Assembly (NCBI RefSeq): GCF_927798175.1
Contig: NZ_CAKMMP010000001.1
Location: 248,001 to 312,000 of the forward strand
Length of the DNA: 64,000 nt
Direction: 5' to 3'
DNA from: Paenibacillus sp. JJ-223
GTDB lineage: Bacteria; Bacillota; Bacilli; Paenibacillales; Paenibacillaceae
In this document: positions 21,104 through 29,825 of the stretch, one piece after another
Layout of the letters: each line of letters opens with the position of its first letter
Position numbering within the stretch: the stretch's first letter is position 1
Position numbers and translations under genes: made by a program
The notes under the pieces: generated by a model
Seen by the model: only the letters and a program-made list of their open reading frames with translations
Database searches by the model: none
Told to the model about the DNA's origin: nothing

Positions 21104-21766
21104 ATGAAACGCATCGTCAAAACCGCAACAGCCATGTTAGCAGCAGCCGTATTGATCCAGGCTGTCCCGGCTCACGCTGATTCCGTCCATGTGGCCAAAG
21201 AAGGAGATACCTTTTATACGCTTTCCAAGAAATACAACATTGCCCTCGACACGTTGATGAAGGCCAATACGGGCATCTCCGCGTACAATATCTATGACGG
21301 GGTGAAAATCAACATTCCGGGCAAAACAAGCACCGCATCCGCTGCAGCTTCAGCATCGAAAGTTCAGGCCAATGCAGTAACTGCTGCCAGTCTGGACGTA
21401 AACAATGAAGACAAAGTCGTAGAGGCGTGGGGCAAGACATTTGATTACAGCAAGACATTGAACGTTGTCGCTACAGGGTATTCGGCGGACCCTTCCGAGA
21501 ACGGGAAGTGGGGATCTGTTGATTATTTCGGCAACGACCTTGAGCTCGGTACCATCGCGGTAGATCCTAAGATCATCCCGCTCGGAACCAAAGTGTTGGT
21601 GACTGGACACAGCCATCCGGGATTGCCTAAACAGGCTTTTGTGGCTACGGCGCGTGATACGGGTTCTGCCATCAAAGGAAACCGCATTGATATTTTCATC
21701 CCCGGAAGCAAACAATCCGTGAGTTCATTCGGGTTTCAGGACGTGAAACTCTTTATTTTGAAATAA
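21104..21766 (+). CDS. LysM-3D domain cell wall protein
   Basis: Secreted protein of 220 residues. The signal peptide ends near AHADS. One LysM peptidoglycan-binding repeat (about 28-72) contains VAKEGDTFYTLSKKYNI. A Ser/Ala linker follows, then a 3D domain (about 118-220) with VATGYS and the three-Asp core seen in AVDPKIIPLG, ATARDTG and NRIDIF. It is most like YocH-type muralytic enzymes or MltA-like lytic factors. A c-di-AMP riboswitch in the leader ties it to osmotic and cell wall control. Start ATG 21104 follows AAGGGAGG. Confidence 0.9.
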   Translation: MKRIVKTATAMLAAAVLIQAVPAHADSVHVAKEGDTFYTLSKKYNIALDTLMKANTGISAYNIYDGVKINIPGKTSTASAAASASKVQANAVTAASLDVNNEDKVVEAWGKTFDYSKTLNVVATGYSADPSENGKWGSVDYFGNDLELGTIAVDPKIIPLGTKVLVTGHSHPGLPKQAFVATARDTGSAIKGNRIDIFIPGSKQSVSSFGFQDVKLFILK

Positions 21767-21775
21767 ATCGACAAT

Positions 21776-21820
21776 GGTGTTCGTTCAATCACGAAGCGTG
21801 AGTGAAGCGAACACCTTTTT
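21776..21820 (+). terminator. Terminator of the LysM-3D gene
   Basis: GGTGTTCGTTCAATCAC pairs with CGTGAGTGAAGCGAACACC (mismatches inside), then five T. Confidence 0.85.
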
Positions 21821-21828
21821 GCATCCGG

Positions 21829-22644
21829 TCATTTTACGGTTTTTCTGTTTTTGGGCATTTGCAGCATTTCATCTAAAGTGACCAATTTGTATCCTCTTTT
21901 TTGCAGCTCCGTGATCACCTCCGGCAATGCCTCTACCGTCCCGCTGAGATTGGTCCCGACGCCGCCACCGGCATGTTGAAGAATAATGGAGCCGGGTTTG
22001 ACGGCAGATAATATGTTTTCTTTGACCTTTTCTTTGGGGATGCCCTTCCAATCCAATGAATCCACGTTCCAGTTTACGATGCTGTAGTGGTTCCTTGCTG
22101 CCCATTTGAGCTGCTCTTCATTAATATCCCCGTACGGAGGACGAATCATTTTTGGAGTATATCCTGTCAGTCTCTGTATGATTTCCCCGGTTCGCAAAAT
22201 CTGTTTGCGGAATGCGCTCATGGACAATTTGCTGAATTGGGGGTGATTGTAACTGTGATTGCCGACGACATGCCCTTCTTTCACGATGCGTTTGACCAGG
22301 TCAGGATGTTTCTCAGCACGGTTGCCTACGATGAAAAAAGTAGCCCGTACATGATGTTCTTTTAAAACATCCAACACTTGAGGCGTGAATCGAGGATCAG
22401 GCACATCGTCAAAAGTTAAAGCGACCCGTTTGGTCGACGGACCGTTGGTCTTGAAAGTATCTGCATATTTTCGCCGAAGCTGTCCCAATGTCAGCTGTTC
22501 TTCCTCCGATGAATGGATGGTTTCCTTGGACTCCCTTTCAGGAACCGAATGATTTCCCATTGCCTCAGCAGGCCGCAAAGGAGAGAAACTAACGTACAGC
22601 AGTATGCAGACGATCCCAATGGCCACGTTGAGGCGAACACGCAT
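21829..22644 (-). CDS. Polysaccharide deacetylase (NodB domain)
   Basis: Carbohydrate esterase family 4 protein of 271 residues. An N-terminal hydrophobic segment acts as signal or anchor. NodB motifs are TFDDVPD (catalytic base and metal Asp), NHSYNHP (metal His pair), RPPYGD and the C-terminal ILQHAGG, where most relatives have LHD. It probably removes acetyl groups from peptidoglycan or a related glycan outside the membrane. Start ATG 22644 follows AAAGGAGG. It converges with the LysM-3D gene. Confidence 0.88.
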   Translation of the reverse strand: MRVRLNVAIGIVCILLYVSFSPLRPAEAMGNHSVPERESKETIHSSEEEQLTLGQLRRKYADTFKTNGPSTKRVALTFDDVPDPRFTPQVLDVLKEHHVRATFFIVGNRAEKHPDLVKRIVKEGHVVGNHSYNHPQFSKLSMSAFRKQILRTGEIIQRLTGYTPKMIRPPYGDINEEQLKWAARNHYSIVNWNVDSLDWKGIPKEKVKENILSAVKPGSIILQHAGGGVGTNLSGTVEALPEVITELQKRGYKLVTLDEMLQMPKNRKTVK

Positions 22645-22795
22645 GACAGCAGCCTCCTTTCAAGAATGCGTTCTTTTTTGGTATTCCCGGGATCGCAATG
22701 GTTTATGCGGGATGTGAAGTGTTTCATTGTCTTTGCGACGAATGAGGCTCATAATTCCAGCAAATACATAAAACATGAAGGTTGGGTGGACGCAG

Positions 22796-23164
22796 ATGAA
22801 TGAGTTCGATTTGAAAACGATGAAGCTTCAAGCAATTCAGACCGGGGATGACCGCGTATTATTGGTGACAGGAGGAAAAGCGCATATCGGTGCAGTCGCC
22901 ACATATTATCCGGACGGGGAACGCATTAACGGTTCGGTCATGCACATTCCGGGGCATAAGGAACAGGAACTGTGCGAGCGCCTTGCCCGTAAAGCGGCGC
23001 AGCATCTCAGAACGACCGTAACCGTCATTATGGGCATTCATTACAATGGCATTACGCGCATGCAAATCGACGAAATTGTGCAGACTGCGGAAAGGCTGCT
23101 TGATGAACATTTAAACCCGTCCGAACATACGAATGGTTTGGTGAACGATGCCGTTCATTCCTAA
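22796..23164 (+). CDS. Small LpdD-like domain protein
   Basis: Protein of 122 residues. From memory it resembles the LpdD-like proposed prenylated-flavin chaperone family, with TGGKAHIGAVATYYPDG, a PGHKEQELCERLA segment and IMGIHYNGIT. It has no signal peptide and no membrane segment. No UbiD/UbiX-type decarboxylase gene is in the window, so the role is open. ATG 22796 is chosen after GGGTGG; ATG 22775 would add seven residues. The family call needs a profile search. Confidence 0.6.
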   Translation: MNEFDLKTMKLQAIQTGDDRVLLVTGGKAHIGAVATYYPDGERINGSVMHIPGHKEQELCERLARKAAQHLRTTVTVIMGIHYNGITRMQIDEIVQTAERLLDEHLNPSEHTNGLVNDAVHS

Positions 23165-23195
23165 AACGGCGGTTCACAAATTTTTGATTGAAAAT

Positions 23196-23229
23196 TGAAA
23201 CGGACAGACGATTGCGACGTATGTATAAT
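23196..23229 (+). promoter_or_regulatory. Sigma-W-type promoter of the pspA operon
   Basis: TGAAAC (23196-23201) and CGTA (23218-23221) are separated by exactly 16 bases, the consensus of the envelope-stress sigma factor SigW. A TATAAT at 23224-23229 overlaps and could give a weaker sigma-A start. In Bacillus subtilis pspA belongs to the SigW regulon. Confidence 0.75.
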
Positions 23230-23268
23230 TATATACAGGGTTGTATTATCGACTAGGAGGAAAATTAA

Positions 23269-23934
23269 ATGTCCATTTTCAAACGATTGCGTGATTTAAC
23301 GATGTCAAACATTAACGCTATTATCGACAAGGCGGAAGATCCAATCAAAATGACGGACCAATATATCCGGGACATGCAAGAGGATCTGGAGGATGCGGAG
23401 AAAGCCGTTGCAGCCCAGATCGCCATCGAGAAAAAATTCAAACAGCTTTATGAAGAACAGGAAGCGCTCGTAAAAAAACGCGAGGAACAAGCTCATACCG
23501 CTGCACGCGCCCAGAACGTAGACCTGGCCCGTCGGGCGCTTGAAGAGAAAAAAGCCGCTGAAGAAAAAATGGCCGAATACAAAGTCAGCTACGACCAGAA
23601 CAAGGCGGCAGCCGACAATCTGCGCGGCAAACTGGATGAGATGCGCAAACAGCTGACACAGATGAAAAACAAACGCGAAACCCTCGTTGCTCGTTATAAC
23701 GCAGCCAAGGCGCAGACCGAAATCAACAAGGCTCTTAACGGGTTCAGTTCCGATACGGCGAGCGCCGGCATGAAGCGCATGGAAGAAAAAATGCTGCAAA
23801 TGGAAGCTCAAGCCGAAGCCAGCAATGAAATGTCATCCAAAGGCAAATCGCTCGATGAGGAGTTCGAAAAACTGGGCAAAGATCAAGCGGTTGAAGATGA
23901 ACTTGCCGCTTTATTGAAACAGTACGAAAAATAA
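23269..23934 (+). CDS. pspA: PspA/IM30-family membrane-stress protein
   Basis: Peripheral membrane protein of 221 residues that is almost entirely coiled coil. PspA/IM30 proteins form ESCRT-III-like assemblies that bind and stabilise stressed membranes. The N-terminal amphipathic stretch (MSIFKRLRDLTMSNINAIIDKAEDP) is typical, shown here only as a family marker (residues 1-25). A SigW-type promoter precedes it, as in B. subtilis. Genes for DUF350, DUF4178 and DUF4247 proteins follow on the same strand and probably form one stress module with it. Confidence 0.93.
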   Translation: MSIFKRLRDLTMSNINAIIDKAEDPIKMTDQYIRDMQEDLEDAEKAVAAQIAIEKKFKQLYEEQEALVKKREEQAHTAARAQNVDLARRALEEKKAAEEKMAEYKVSYDQNKAAADNLRGKLDEMRKQLTQMKNKRETLVARYNAAKAQTEINKALNGFSSDTASAGMKRMEEKMLQMEAQAEASNEMSSKGKSLDEEFEKLGKDQAVEDELAALLKQYEK

Positions 23935-23968
23935 GATTCGAACGAGCGAGAGTGTGTGTACCCATCTG

Positions 23969-24002
23969 GCGGAGAAGAAACATGGTTTCTTCTTCGCTTT
24001 TA
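23969..24002 (+). terminator. Hairpin between pspA and the DUF350 gene
   Basis: GCGGAGAAGAAAC and GTTTCTTCTTCGC form a 13-pair stem around a 3-base loop, with only four T after it. It may be a partial terminator that lowers expression of the downstream genes, or a processing site. Confidence 0.6.
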
Positions 24003-24037
24003 AATGTGGGTTATGTTGAACTTTGGAGGCTGTGTAA

Positions 24038-24439
24038 ATGGATTTGAACATTTTGGCGATGTTGGTCTGGACGCTTTCAGGCTCAGTGCTGCTCTTTATA
24101 TTGATGTTCGTGGATTCCTTGTTTACAAAATATAAGGATTTTGCCGAAGTGAAGGCCGGAAACATGGCTGTGACGACGCGAATGGTCATGAAGCTGTTTG
24201 CGCAGGGCTACGTGCTTGCCACTTCTATTTCGACGGCAGGACATCTGGGTGAAGCCTTGCTTGTATCGGTTGTTTCGTTTGTTATTTTACTTATATTGGA
24301 AAGTGTGGTTCATTTCATTATTCGAAAATGGGCAGCACTTGACTTGGATACAGGCATCCAGCAAGGAAAAACAGGGTACGGCCTGTTTTCAGGTGCCCTG
24401 CATATCGTGGGCGCACTGATTATTGCGGCTTGCCTATAA
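24038..24439 (+). CDS. DUF350 (YjfL-like) membrane protein
   Basis: Small membrane protein of 133 residues with about four hydrophobic helices; the first half contains the repeat-like core of DUF350. The biochemical function is unknown. Members of this family recur next to PspA-like genes (for example in the enterobacterial yjf cluster), which supports a role in membrane stress. ATG 24038 follows TTGGAGG. Confidence 0.8.
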   Translation: MDLNILAMLVWTLSGSVLLFILMFVDSLFTKYKDFAEVKAGNMAVTTRMVMKLFAQGYVLATSISTAGHLGEALLVSVVSFVILLILESVVHFIIRKWAALDLDTGIQQGKTGYGLFSGALHIVGALIIAACL

Positions 24440-24463
24440 GATTGAAGAACGGGAGTAATTCGC

Positions 24464-24970
24464 ATGAGCGTATGGAAACGAATTAAAGGAATTATGGCCA
24501 AACCGGAACCACCCAAGGCAGAGAAAACGATGCTTCAGCTTGCGCCAGGCGATATTTGCGAAGTGTCGCTAGTCACGTATGAAGTGGTGGGTAGAGTGCA
24601 TCATCGGTCCCGAAATGCGGTTGTTCTTACCTTGAAGGACGGCACGTCCGTCCGCTATTTGCATATCGAAGAGCGCGAAACGACACGCTATGCTTTGTAT
24701 CAACCGATTGATGGCCGACTTGATGCACCGGATGAGGTGCCGACGCTGCTGGATTTGGATGGCCGTGCCTACCACTTGGAAGATGAATACGGAGGAATGG
24801 TTACGACAGCGGGCAAAACGCCATACGGGCAAGCAGGCGAGCAGCTTGTATGGCAGTATCAGTCGGATGATCATCTGCTTCTACGCGTGGAGTGGCAAGA
24901 CAGAAGGTTTGCTCTGTACGAGGGCGAGTCCGTCATTCCCGCAGACATTAAAGTGATTCGTTCGAGCTAG
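24464..24970 (+). CDS. DUF4178 domain protein
   Basis: Soluble protein of 168 residues, apparently all-beta. LAPGDICEVSLVTYEVVGRV near the N-terminus and the WQDRRFALYEGE segment fit DUF4178, a family of unknown function often found in Psp-type clusters. It has no signal peptide or membrane helix. It starts 24 bases after the DUF350 stop and ends 11 bases before the DUF4247 start, so it is co-transcribed. Confidence 0.75.
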   Translation: MSVWKRIKGIMAKPEPPKAEKTMLQLAPGDICEVSLVTYEVVGRVHHRSRNAVVLTLKDGTSVRYLHIEERETTRYALYQPIDGRLDAPDEVPTLLDLDGRAYHLEDEYGGMVTTAGKTPYGQAGEQLVWQYQSDDHLLLRVEWQDRRFALYEGESVIPADIKVIRSS

Positions 24971-24981
24971 GAGAGGTGCAA

Positions 24982-25719
24982 ATGAAAAAGCGCACGGCGT
25001 ATGGATTGAAATTAATGCTTGTGCTCAGCCTTCTGATGTCTTTGCTGTCCGCGTGCGGAGCACCTTCCGTTCAGGATACCTATCCACTCGAGTCTGTTAG
25101 CGGGAGCGGGAATTCAACATCCTATGTATATCGGGCTGCTGACCGCACCGTGCCTGAAGTGGCTGAAGAACTGTCCGATCAACGCAAGCCGGACCAGATC
25201 TCGGCGGTAAACGACGAGCGGATGTTCCTGGTATATTCGGACCAATATTACCACCTGCAGCAGGACCCGAACAAAAAGGAAGATACGCTGATCGAGGTCG
25301 ATTCAAAGGAATATGTCCGTCAAAATTACGATTCCTCCTTTTTGCAGGGTTATCTGACCGCCACGCTGCTCGGCAATTTGTTCGATGCTCTTGGGGGCAG
25401 CGGATCTTCGGGGAAATACCGGGGCTATACAAGCAAGGATACGTATAAGCCCAATGCCGGTTCCTACCGAACGCCAACCAGCAACGATAAAAAAGCAGCG
25501 CCTCCGATTACCGTTGAGCGAAAAGGCTCCATTACGAGACGCGGGGGCGATACGGACACGAGCGTAGGTTCAGGCGGCGGTTTGTTCAGCCGGAAAAAAG
25601 AACCGAGCACAGGCACCGTTGAACGCAACAAGAGCGGAGGATGGTTTGACTCACCGAAAAGCTCATACAAAAAACCGAAAACAAGGGTTGGCGGAGGAAA
25701 AATCAAAAGGCGACGATAG
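24982..25719 (+). CDS. DUF4247 lipoprotein
   Basis: Predicted lipoprotein of 245 residues with lipobox LLSAC. The folded part (about 25-150) contains the DUF4247-type PEVAEELSDQRKP, MFLVYSDQYYHLQQDP and YDSSFLQGYLTATLLG segments. The C-terminal 100 residues are rich in Gly, Ser, Lys and Arg and look disordered and strongly basic. That tail may contact anionic wall polymers or lipid heads. ATG 24982 follows TAGGAGAGG; a GTG six bases earlier is less likely. It is the last gene of the pspA operon. Confidence 0.8.
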   Translation: MKKRTAYGLKLMLVLSLLMSLLSACGAPSVQDTYPLESVSGSGNSTSYVYRAADRTVPEVAEELSDQRKPDQISAVNDERMFLVYSDQYYHLQQDPNKKEDTLIEVDSKEYVRQNYDSSFLQGYLTATLLGNLFDALGGSGSSGKYRGYTSKDTYKPNAGSYRTPTSNDKKAAPPITVERKGSITRRGGDTDTSVGSGGGLFSRKKEPSTGTVERNKSGGWFDSPKSSYKKPKTRVGGGKIKRRR

Positions 25720-25749
25720 ATTTTTGCGATGCTGAGCCGCCCCCAATTG

Positions 25750-25803
25750 AACAGCCAGCGAGTAAAAGGAGTCGTCTCCCTTTTGCACGCTGGCTGTTTT
25801 TTT
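25750..25803 (+). terminator. Terminator of the pspA operon
   Basis: AACAGCCAGCG pairs with CGCTGGCTGTT over a longer loop that itself contains AAAAGGAG/CTCCCTTTT, followed by a run of T. Confidence 0.9.
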
Positions 25804-25915
25804 AGATCAGGAATTGCGAACATGCTTTGACGTGACATTGTCACTTGTCATCGTTGCCTGTTTCGGGCTACACTTTTTTACATAGGGAGATTTTCTCCAA
25901 GAAGGAGCGACGAAC

Positions 25916-27205
25916 ATGAAATCAAACATGCCTCATGCTGACATGAAAAGTTCCAAATTTATGCGGACCGCCGTTCAGGTGCCCGATGCTCAGGCCAAGA
26001 TTGCGGCGCGTGCAAGCTCTGGCTCGACCGAGCTGGTCAGGCTTGAACTCGCGCATGGGAGAACGTTGGCCGAAACCGTTCATGCACCGCATCCGTATCC
26101 GTTTTTCCGCCGTTCAGGCATGGACGGTTATGCCATTGTAAGCGGCGACACCTTGCATGCTTCCAGCGATGAACAGATCTGGCTGCGCGTGATCGATGAA
26201 ATACCGTGTGGTTACACTTCGGATCAGATTGTTGTGGAAGGCACTGCTGCGAGAATCATGACGGGTGCACAGGTTCCCGAAGGAGCCGACGCTGTCGTCA
26301 TGTTGGAGATGACCGAGAGCAGGGAACAGGATGGGCAGCATTGGATCGGTTTGAAACGAGGCATTCAGCCTAACGCCAATATTACGCCCATTGGGCTGGA
26401 GGTTCAGGAAGGCGACTTGCTGCTGGAGTCAGGCACGACCATTCGGGCAGGGGAACAGTCGGTCCTTGCGACATTCGGCGTGGCTCATGTACGTGTCTAT
26501 CGTCGACCCAAGGTCGCGATTTTTGCGACGGGAACCGAACTGCTTGACGTGGACGAGCCTTTGCAGCCTGGACGGATTCGAAACAGCAACAGCTACATGC
26601 TTCGTTCCCTGGTCGTTGAGGCCGGGGGAGAACCGGTCATGTACGGTTCGATCGCAGATGACGTTGCTGCTGCCCGCGCCAAGGTGGAAGAGGCTGTGCG
26701 CGACAACGATATCGTGGTCACGACAGGTGGCGTTTCCGTAGGAGATTACGATATTATGGGAGATCTCGTGCGCGAAAGCGATGTGGACATGCTGTTCAAC
26801 AAGGTAACGATGCGCCCGGGCAGCGTAACGACGGCGGCGGTGGTGAACGGAAAGCTGTTGTTTGCTTTGTCAGGCAATCCAGGGGCCTGTTTTGTCGGTT
26901 TCTCGCTGTTTGTTTGGCCTACCATCCGGATGATGCAGAACGATCCGCACCCTTATTTGGAGGAGTGGACGGCGATTATGGATACGGAGTATACGAAGGT
27001 AAACAACTTTACCCGTTTTGTCCGCGGACGCATCCAAATTAGGGAGGGCACCGTTTACGCTGCACCGGCTCCATCGCGGGTGGATGAATCCAGCGTGATG
27101 ATTACGATCAAGGACAGCGATTGCCTGATCGTGGTGCCGCCGGAAAGGAAGGGCATCGCGGCCGGGGAGAAGGTCCGCATTATCAAACTCCCTCAAGGCA
27201 GGTGA
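25916..27205 (+). CDS. moeA: Molybdopterin molybdotransferase
   Basis: Inserts molybdate into adenylylated molybdopterin to form the molybdenum cofactor. The protein has 429 residues. FRRSGMDGYAI, the MTGAQVPEGADAVVM region and TTGGVSVGDYDIMGDL are MoeA signatures, followed by MRPGSVTTAAVV and LSGNPGACFVGF. ATG 25916 follows GAAGGAG. The mobB gene starts 6 bases after its stop, so the pair forms a cofactor operon. No molybdoenzyme gene is in the window. Confidence 0.93.
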   Translation: MKSNMPHADMKSSKFMRTAVQVPDAQAKIAARASSGSTELVRLELAHGRTLAETVHAPHPYPFFRRSGMDGYAIVSGDTLHASSDEQIWLRVIDEIPCGYTSDQIVVEGTAARIMTGAQVPEGADAVVMLEMTESREQDGQHWIGLKRGIQPNANITPIGLEVQEGDLLLESGTTIRAGEQSVLATFGVAHVRVYRRPKVAIFATGTELLDVDEPLQPGRIRNSNSYMLRSLVVEAGGEPVMYGSIADDVAAARAKVEEAVRDNDIVVTTGGVSVGDYDIMGDLVRESDVDMLFNKVTMRPGSVTTAAVVNGKLLFALSGNPGACFVGFSLFVWPTIRMMQNDPHPYLEEWTAIMDTEYTKVNNFTRFVRGRIQIREGTVYAAPAPSRVDESSVMITIKDSDCLIVVPPERKGIAAGEKVRIIKLPQGR

Positions 27206-27211
27206 GGCAGG

Positions 27212-27781
27212 ATGTCGATAACCAGCTATGCCAACACTCCGGGACCGGGGCCAAAAGTAGTGCAGGTGGTCGGGTACAAAAACACCGGCAAAAGCACGCT
27301 TACGGCAGCCCTTACGCGTGAATTTTCCAACCGCGGACTGAGGGTCGCGGTGATCAAACATGATGGGCATGACCACTTTCAAATGGATCGGGAAGGCACC
27401 GATTCGCATCGTTTTGCCGAAGCGGGGGCAGGGGCTGTGGCCGTCATGTCCGATACACGGACGGCCATTCTTGAGAAGCGGGCGGCCAGGTTGGAGGATA
27501 TGCTCCATTATTTCAAGGATTATGATTGGGTGTTGATCGAAGGCCACAAGCAAGCGCCTTACCCTAAACTGGTGATGGCGAGGAGCGGCGAAGACCTGCT
27601 CCTAGTGCAGCAGCTGGAGAGGGTCATCGGAGTTGTTTCGTGGTTCCCGAAGGAAGAGGTACAAAACGAGGCGGATTTCGATGGCCAGCATGTTATTGAG
27701 ATTGACAACAAAGGAATCGCTTGGCATTCCGTGCATGAGCCCGGACAGGTTGCTAACGTCCTGCTGTCTAGTTCTCGATAA
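27212..27781 (+). CDS. mobB: Molybdopterin-guanine dinucleotide biosynthesis adaptor protein
   Basis: GTP-binding protein of 189 residues with Walker A GYKNTGKST, HDGHDHFQMDREGTDSHR and a YDWVLIEGHK segment typical of MobB. It assists MobA in attaching GMP to molybdopterin. It is coupled to moeA by a six-base gap and ends before a hairpin at 27810. Confidence 0.9.
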   Translation: MSITSYANTPGPGPKVVQVVGYKNTGKSTLTAALTREFSNRGLRVAVIKHDGHDHFQMDREGTDSHRFAEAGAGAVAVMSDTRTAILEKRAARLEDMLHYFKDYDWVLIEGHKQAPYPKLVMARSGEDLLLVQQLERVIGVVSWFPKEEVQNEADFDGQHVIEIDNKGIAWHSVHEPGQVANVLLSSSR

Positions 27782-27809
27782 GGGTTGACACTGTGCATCA
27801 CTGATCGTT

Positions 27810-27836
27810 CAAAAGCCGCCATTGGGGCGGCTTTTG
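27810..27836. terminator. Hairpin between mobB and the recombinase gene
   Basis: CAAAAGCCGCC and GGCGGCTTTTG pair around a short loop between two converging genes. No long T-run follows outside the stem, so efficiency is uncertain. Confidence 0.65.
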
Positions 27837-27879
27837 GGGTTTGATTATCATTTGTTTTTTACGATGACGAAACGGAGAG

Positions 27880-28968
27880 CTAGTTTTCCTCCAATCGGCG
27901 CTCAATCGCTTCGGACATCGTTTTATCGGTAAGATGGGCATAAATTTCAGTGGTCTCGGTGGAAGCGTGACCCAGCTGTTCCTTGGTTTTATAGATATCA
28001 TTTTGCAAATAATAGTCTGTCGCAAAGGAATGGCGCAATTTATGCACGGTCAGGTACGGTTTGCCGAATTTCTTCGCATATTTGATGATCATGGCCTGAA
28101 TGGCTCTTTTCGTCATACGGCTGCCTTCGGATTCCCCGTTGCGAAGCGCGATGAACAGCGCTTTTTCGCGTTTCGGAGTGCGATAGCGGGACTGACGCAG
28201 CTGCATATAGTTGGCGAGCTCGTCTCTCGCTTGTTCCCTGAAATAAACGGGGGTTTTGAACGTTTCGTCGTTGTTTCCTTTTCGGTATACATGCAGCATC
28301 TTGTTGTTCAGATCCAGATCGTCGACGTTTAAGTTGACGACCTCTGACACGCGAAGACCGGAATTGAGGATAAGGCTGGCGATGCAGGCATCCCGTTCTT
28401 TGTTTAGTTCATGGGCATAGAGGGCTTGCTTGTTTTTTTGCATATCCACTGCGTAACCCTCCAGAATATAACCAATGAACTCCAGCAATTCGTCTTCTTC
28501 CAAAATTTTACCCTTCAACTTGGCTGCCGTGTCTTTGGGTTTGTGCGTGCGCTTGATTTCGATTTTGGCCATAATGTTTCGTTTCAGCAGGGGGTAGAAA
28601 TCCTCATCTTCAGCAATTTGGCTCAAATAGTGGAACAGGGAGCGCAGGGAGGAGAGCTTGCGGGAAACGGTAATGCGTGAGTTGGCTCCTTCACGTTTGG
28701 TGCCCAGAAACAGTCGAAACGACGTGATGGACTCCATTCGCAGCACTTCCAGCTCGGTGAGTTGTACATCTTTGTTCGTCACAGCTTGGGACAGCCCTTC
28801 GGCGCGAAGCCAGCTGAAAAATGCGTCGTAATCCCGCAAGTATTCCAATAACGTGGAAGGAGACAGGTCAGGCAGCTTATAGTCAATGAATTGCTGAACG
28901 AACCAAGGCATGGAAGGCAGTTTTTCATCCAGCTTGCGTCGGTCAATCTCTTTTTGCACATTGGTCAT
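27880..28968 (-). CDS. xerS: Tyrosine recombinase, XerS-like
   Basis: Site-specific recombinase of 362 residues. The N-terminal SAM-like core-binding domain (PWFVQQFIDYKLPDLSPST) fits the XerS type. The catalytic domain carries the Arg of NSGLRVSEVV, Lys in YRKGNND, HKLRHSFAT (His and Arg), LGHAS (His) and the nucleophile Tyr in EIYAHLT. Such enzymes resolve chromosome dimers at dif-like sites. ATG 28968 is chosen because GGAGGTG lies about 7 bases upstream. No mobile-element context is seen, so it is probably a housekeeping protein. No dif site was found by eye. Confidence 0.82.
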   Translation of the reverse strand: MTNVQKEIDRRKLDEKLPSMPWFVQQFIDYKLPDLSPSTLLEYLRDYDAFFSWLRAEGLSQAVTNKDVQLTELEVLRMESITSFRLFLGTKREGANSRITVSRKLSSLRSLFHYLSQIAEDEDFYPLLKRNIMAKIEIKRTHKPKDTAAKLKGKILEEDELLEFIGYILEGYAVDMQKNKQALYAHELNKERDACIASLILNSGLRVSEVVNLNVDDLDLNNKMLHVYRKGNNDETFKTPVYFREQARDELANYMQLRQSRYRTPKREKALFIALRNGESEGSRMTKRAIQAMIIKYAKKFGKPYLTVHKLRHSFATDYYLQNDIYKTKEQLGHASTETTEIYAHLTDKTMSEAIERRLEEN

Positions 28969-29167
28969 GTTCGGCACCTCCATAAATGTGTTTATCATTG
29001 CGAACGATCGCATGGCATAGTAACACCAGTGTACCATATTTTGCTTGGTCACAGCCTGTTCAACGAACAGAGAGCAAAGAGATTGCTTTCTTGCCCCATG
29101 ACTTATAAACCAGTAAAGTAATTAGTATAAACGGCAGGCATATCCATAGAAAAGAGGAGTGGACCGG

Positions 29168-29653
29168 ATGAGGGTGCAGATCGAGCTGGTTCCCCAAGAA
29201 CGCAGTCAGGTGATTCGGCATTTGATGCAATTTTATTTGTATGATTTTACGAAATATTTGAATATTGACGTGGACGTGAACGGCATTTTTCCAGAATATC
29301 CGGGCCTGGAATCCTTTTGGACGGAGGAAGGCCGCAAGTTTGCTTTTTTAATTACCAGCGGCGGCGTGCCGGCCGGGTTTGCGCTTGTAGAGAAACAGCC
29401 GGGGAACAAGGAAAACGACTATTATCTGACCGAGTTTTTCGTCATGCAGAAATATCGGCGCAGCGGCGTGGGAACATGGGCTGCCCATGAATTGTTCAAT
29501 CGTTTTTCGGGGCGCTGGAAGGTGACGCAGGTTCGGTCGAATGTCATTGCCCAGGCATTCTGGCGCAAGGTGATCGGAGCGTATACGGGGGGCCGCTTTC
29601 GCGAGAAGTTCCATCCCGAGCTCGGAAATCCAAGCCAGTACTTCGTGACGTGA
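29168..29653 (+). CDS. GNAT-family N-acetyltransferase
   Basis: Protein of 161 residues. YYLTEFFVMQKYRRSGVGTWAA is the acetyl-CoA-binding region with the R-x-x-G-x-G/A loop (shown as a region near residues 85-105). It transfers an acyl group to an unknown amine. ATG 29168 follows AGAGGAG by 8 bases. It stands alone between the recombinase gene and a terminator. Confidence 0.85.
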   Translation: MRVQIELVPQERSQVIRHLMQFYLYDFTKYLNIDVDVNGIFPEYPGLESFWTEEGRKFAFLITSGGVPAGFALVEKQPGNKENDYYLTEFFVMQKYRRSGVGTWAAHELFNRFSGRWKVTQVRSNVIAQAFWRKVIGAYTGGRFREKFHPELGNPSQYFVT

Positions 29654-29749
29654 GTGATATACGATACTAATTGCATGGTGGTGCTTTGCGCAGGCCGTGC
29701 ATGAGATTTGGAAGTTGCGAAAGCACAAACCCGTTCAGATCGGATCGGA

Positions 29750-29772
29750 GTCGCCCCTGGGCGACTTTTTTT
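29750..29772 (+). terminator. Terminator after the GNAT gene
   Basis: GTCGCC and GGGCGAC pair, followed by seven T. The rest of the 375-base gap up to the MFS gene holds an AT-rich repeat (29826) and a candidate promoter (29943). Confidence 0.85.
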
Positions 29773-29825
29773 GTGAAAAGAACAAAACGTAGGGGGAATG
29801 AGATAGAATGATAGGCAATTTAAAT

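Noticed and set aside
27880..28968. Tyrosine recombinase as sign of an integrated element
   Set aside because: No tRNA, attachment-site duplication, phage genes or transposase nearby. The domain layout fits the housekeeping XerS type.
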